In this document: positions 6,418 through 7,483 of the stretch, piece after piece
How positions within the stretch are numbered: position 1 is the first letter of the stretch
Layout of the letters: every line of letters begins with the position of its first letter
DNA from: Clostridia bacterium
Lineage (GTDB): Bacteria > Bacillota > Clostridia > UMGS1810
Assembly (NCBI GenBank): GCA_017549745.1
Contig: JAFYUA010000336.1
Span: 1-7,483, forward strand
Length of the DNA: 7,483 nt
Direction: 5' to 3'
The notes under the pieces: generated by a model
What the model saw: the letters and a program-made list of their open reading frames with translations, nothing else
Databases searched by the model: none
Told to the model about the DNA's origin: nothing
Program-made: the position numbers and the translations under genes

Positions 6418-6437
6418 TTAATGAAAGCGGTGAACAT

Positions 6438-6701
6438 ATGATTCCTAAACACTCTATCGACAAATACAAGCTTGCCATTGCCAAAAATGTGGGCAAAGAA
6501 GTGAATCTATGTCTGAAAAAGGGCAGAAGAATGATTGCAATCAACAACTGCATCATCGAAAAAGCATATGAAAGCATATTTGTGATAAAAATATGCGGTG
6601 AAAGCCTATTGAATATGTCGCGCATATCGGTGTGTTATGCTGATTTGCTCACAGGAAATGCAAGGGTAACCATAAAAGCGGAGCAATCCGAAACAGCGTA
6701 G
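6438..6701 (+). CDS. veg: Veg protein
   Basis: Veg is a small conserved Firmicute cytoplasmic protein, linked in Bacillus subtilis to biofilm matrix gene control and spore outgrowth; its biochemical activity is not settled. The 87-residue product aligns with B. subtilis Veg by eye: an N-terminal helix SIDKYKLAIAKNVGKEV, then KKGRRM at the GRR position, EKAYESIFVIKI (the TYPSVFVIQL counterpart) and SRISVCYADLLTGNARVTI (the VSYSYADILTETVELTF counterpart). Length matches (86 in B. subtilis). GCGGTGA lies five bases before ATG at 6438, so the in-frame reading from 6321 is too long and its first 39 codons are not supported. The gene is divergent from the gerA operon. No convincing SigA promoter is seen upstream, which is odd given that B. 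subtilis veg has a very strong one. No clear terminator hairpin follows. Confidence 0.9.
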   Translation: MIPKHSIDKYKLAIAKNVGKEVNLCLKKGRRMIAINNCIIEKAYESIFVIKICGESLLNMSRISVCYADLLTGNARVTIKAEQSETA

Positions 6702-6736
6702 TCAGCAAAAAAATTTAACAAATTAATAAAAACATC

Positions 6737-6765
6737 TTGAAATCCTCCGCAATATATTGTATAAT
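6737..6765 (+). promoter_or_regulatory. Strong SigA promoter for the small P-loop gene
   Basis: TTGAAA (6737-6742, five of six) and TATAAT (6760-6765, six of six) are 17 bases apart. The start should fall near 6772, giving a leader of about 30 bases before ATG at 6803. The leader holds a full GAGGAGG ribosome site (6788-6794) eight bases from the start, so the gene is built for good expression. Confidence 0.88.
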
Positions 6766-6802
6766 ATAACCATCTTATCATATCAATGAGGAGGAATTCA
6801 CA

Positions 6803-7213
6803 ATGATTAAATTAATTATCGGGAAAAAAGGTTCCGGAAAGACCAAGGAATTGATTAACGATGTTCACAATTCTATAAATGTCGAAAACGGAAATATAGT
6901 TTTTATATGCAATGGCGACAGACACGTGCTTGACCTCAACCATTCGGTCAGACTGATAGATGTAGCAGAATTTGACACAGCTGACTTTAGAGTTTTCAAA
7001 AGTTTTATCAATGGTATTCTCTCCCAAAATTATGATATAACTTCCGTGTTTATTGACAGCTTGTTTAAAATTGTTCCTGATGATATGGATAACCTCACAG
7101 GCTTCATCAATGACCTTGATGCAATCTCAGAAAACAGAAACATCAAATTCACTATTTGCATCAGTGCTGACAAAGAAGAATTGCCCGAAGGTATTTACAA
7201 GTATATTGCATAA
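6803..7213 (+). CDS. Small P-loop NTPase-like protein of unknown function
   Basis: The 136-residue protein begins with MIKLIIGKKGSGKTKELI, a strand followed by a full Walker A motif GKKGSGKT (7-14; K13, T14) and helix. A second strand, NIVFICNGDR (31-40), and a third, ITSVFIDSLFKI (79-90), follow; D85 at the end of hydrophobic VFID is a plausible Walker B aspartate. The last strand, KFTICISADKEELPEG (about 115-130), lies where a sensor-like residue could be. It is a compact one-domain fold with no membrane segment and is much smaller than AAA, PilT or kinase families. Similar short proteins occur in Clostridia and are sometimes labelled PilT-like, a name the sequence does not justify. It is a monocistronic unit with its own SigA promoter and strong terminator. 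Nucleotide binding is well supported; hydrolysis and role are not. Confidence 0.8.
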   Translation: MIKLIIGKKGSGKTKELINDVHNSINVENGNIVFICNGDRHVLDLNHSVRLIDVAEFDTADFRVFKSFINGILSQNYDITSVFIDSLFKIVPDDMDNLTGFINDLDAISENRNIKFTICISADKEELPEGIYKYIA

Positions 7214-7223
7214 ATAACCATAG

Positions 7224-7254
7224 TGCGGCGGGGAATATCCCCGCCGCATTTTTT
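7224..7254 (+). terminator. Strong intrinsic terminator after the P-loop gene
   Basis: An 11-bp perfect GC-rich stem (TGCGGCGGGGA at 7224-7234 with 7238-7248) closes on an ATA loop and is followed by six T (7249-7254). It starts ten bases after the P-loop stop codon. The next gene begins only 19 bases after the T tract. Confidence 0.95.
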
Positions 7255-7273
7255 GAGGAAAGCGAATAACATT

Positions 7274-7483
7274 ATGGAAAACATATATCTATCCCCTGCA
7301 CGCCCCGGGATGAGCGAAATCACCGAAAAGCGCTCGCGCTTCATAGGCAACATCGCACATGTTGAGAGCGAGCAGGAGGCTCTTGATTTTGTGAAATCAA
7401 TCAAAAAAGAATATTATGATGCCAAGCACAGTGCCTACGCATACATCTCGGGCACAGTCAAGCGCTATTCTGACGACGGCGAG
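7274..7483 (+). CDS. yigZ: YigZ/IMPACT (UPF0029) family protein, N-terminal part (3' end outside window)
   Basis: Seventy codons are present, starting MENIYLSPARPGMSEITEKRS. The IMPACT N-terminal domain is recognisable from SRFIGNIAHVESEQEALDFVKSIKKEYYDAKHSAYAYISGTVKRYSDDGE: the SRFI opening, the A-x-x-F/V helix, DA-x-H-x-x-x-AY (DAKHSAYAY) and R-x-SDDGE signatures all fit, and the usual EP-x-GTAG should follow past the edge. Bacterial YigZ proteins are conserved, about 200 residues, with unclear biochemical roles; the eukaryotic relative IMPACT regulates GCN2. GAGGAA (7255-7260) is 13 bases upstream of ATG, a long spacing, but no better start exists except a TTG in the terminator. No promoter is visible between the preceding terminator and this start. 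Confidence 0.88.
   Translation, partial: MENIYLSPARPGMSEITEKRSRFIGNIAHVESEQEALDFVKSIKKEYYDAKHSAYAYISGTVKRYSDDGE

Noticed and set aside
6321..6437. Upstream extension of veg to 6321
   Set aside because: It would overlap the gerA start, has no ribosome site, and the added residues do not match Veg; ATG at 6438 gives the family length.
6743..6748. TCCTCC upstream of the GAGGAGG of the P-loop gene, as a possible anti-SD riboregulator
   Set aside because: It lies in the promoter spacer, upstream of the predicted transcription start, so it should not be in the mRNA.
7195..7404. Minus-strand 69-codon reading over the terminator and yigZ start
   Set aside because: It runs through the terminator hairpin and is antisense to a clear YigZ domain.
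1..7483. A new defence system, mobile element or CRISPR array
   Set aside because: No transposase, integrase, Cas, nuclease or toxin-antitoxin genes, no spaced repeat array, and gene content is housekeeping plus sporulation.

Overview
This window looks like ordinary chromosome from an anaerobic, spore-forming Firmicute of the class Clostridia, perhaps a gut Oscillospiraceae or Ruminococcaceae relative. Three things point there: a complete tricistronic gerA-type nutrient germinant receptor, a Veg protein, and full-consensus SigA promoters with Shine-Dalgarno sites drawn from the AGGAGGTGATC complement of the 16S tail. The lineage below class level is an inference. I see no mobile element, CRISPR array, tRNA, rRNA or toxin/defence cassette.

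Layout. (i) 1-1790, plus strand: the 3' end of proS, a perfect 13-bp hairpin, then lspA and an RluA/RluD-type pseudouridine synthase that overlap by 26 bp. (ii) 1798-1827: a hairpin with A and T tracts on both sides that can terminate transcription from either direction between convergent units. (iii) 1833-6328, minus strand: a germination operon read gerA > gerB > gerC > 48-codon two-helix membrane protein, followed by a metallo-beta-lactamase-fold hydrolase. The hydrolase has its own perfect SigA promoter, whose -35 overlaps the stop codon of the 48-codon gene. (iv) 6438-7483, plus strand: veg, divergent from gerA; a monocistronic small P-loop protein with its own promoter and a strong terminator; and the first 70 codons of a YigZ/IMPACT-family gene.

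How the genes work together. GerA, GerB and GerC would form an inner-membrane receptor of the dormant spore that senses nutrients and triggers germination. The small two-helix protein sits where accessory D subunits lie in some Bacillus receptor operons, and is the most interesting unannotated-looking gene here. LspA matures lipoproteins, and GerC, the only lipoprotein seen in the window, is a possible client. The rest is housekeeping (ProRS, pseudouridylation) or of unknown role (MBL hydrolase, P-loop protein, YigZ).

I did not find a clearly new multi-gene system. The points worth a second look are the candidate D subunit, the shortened GerC, the palindrome on the hydrolase promoter, the 15-bp-spaced direct repeat between gerA and veg, the orphan P-loop protein, and two genes whose starts lie about 20-25 bp behind terminator-like hairpins with no promoter visible between.
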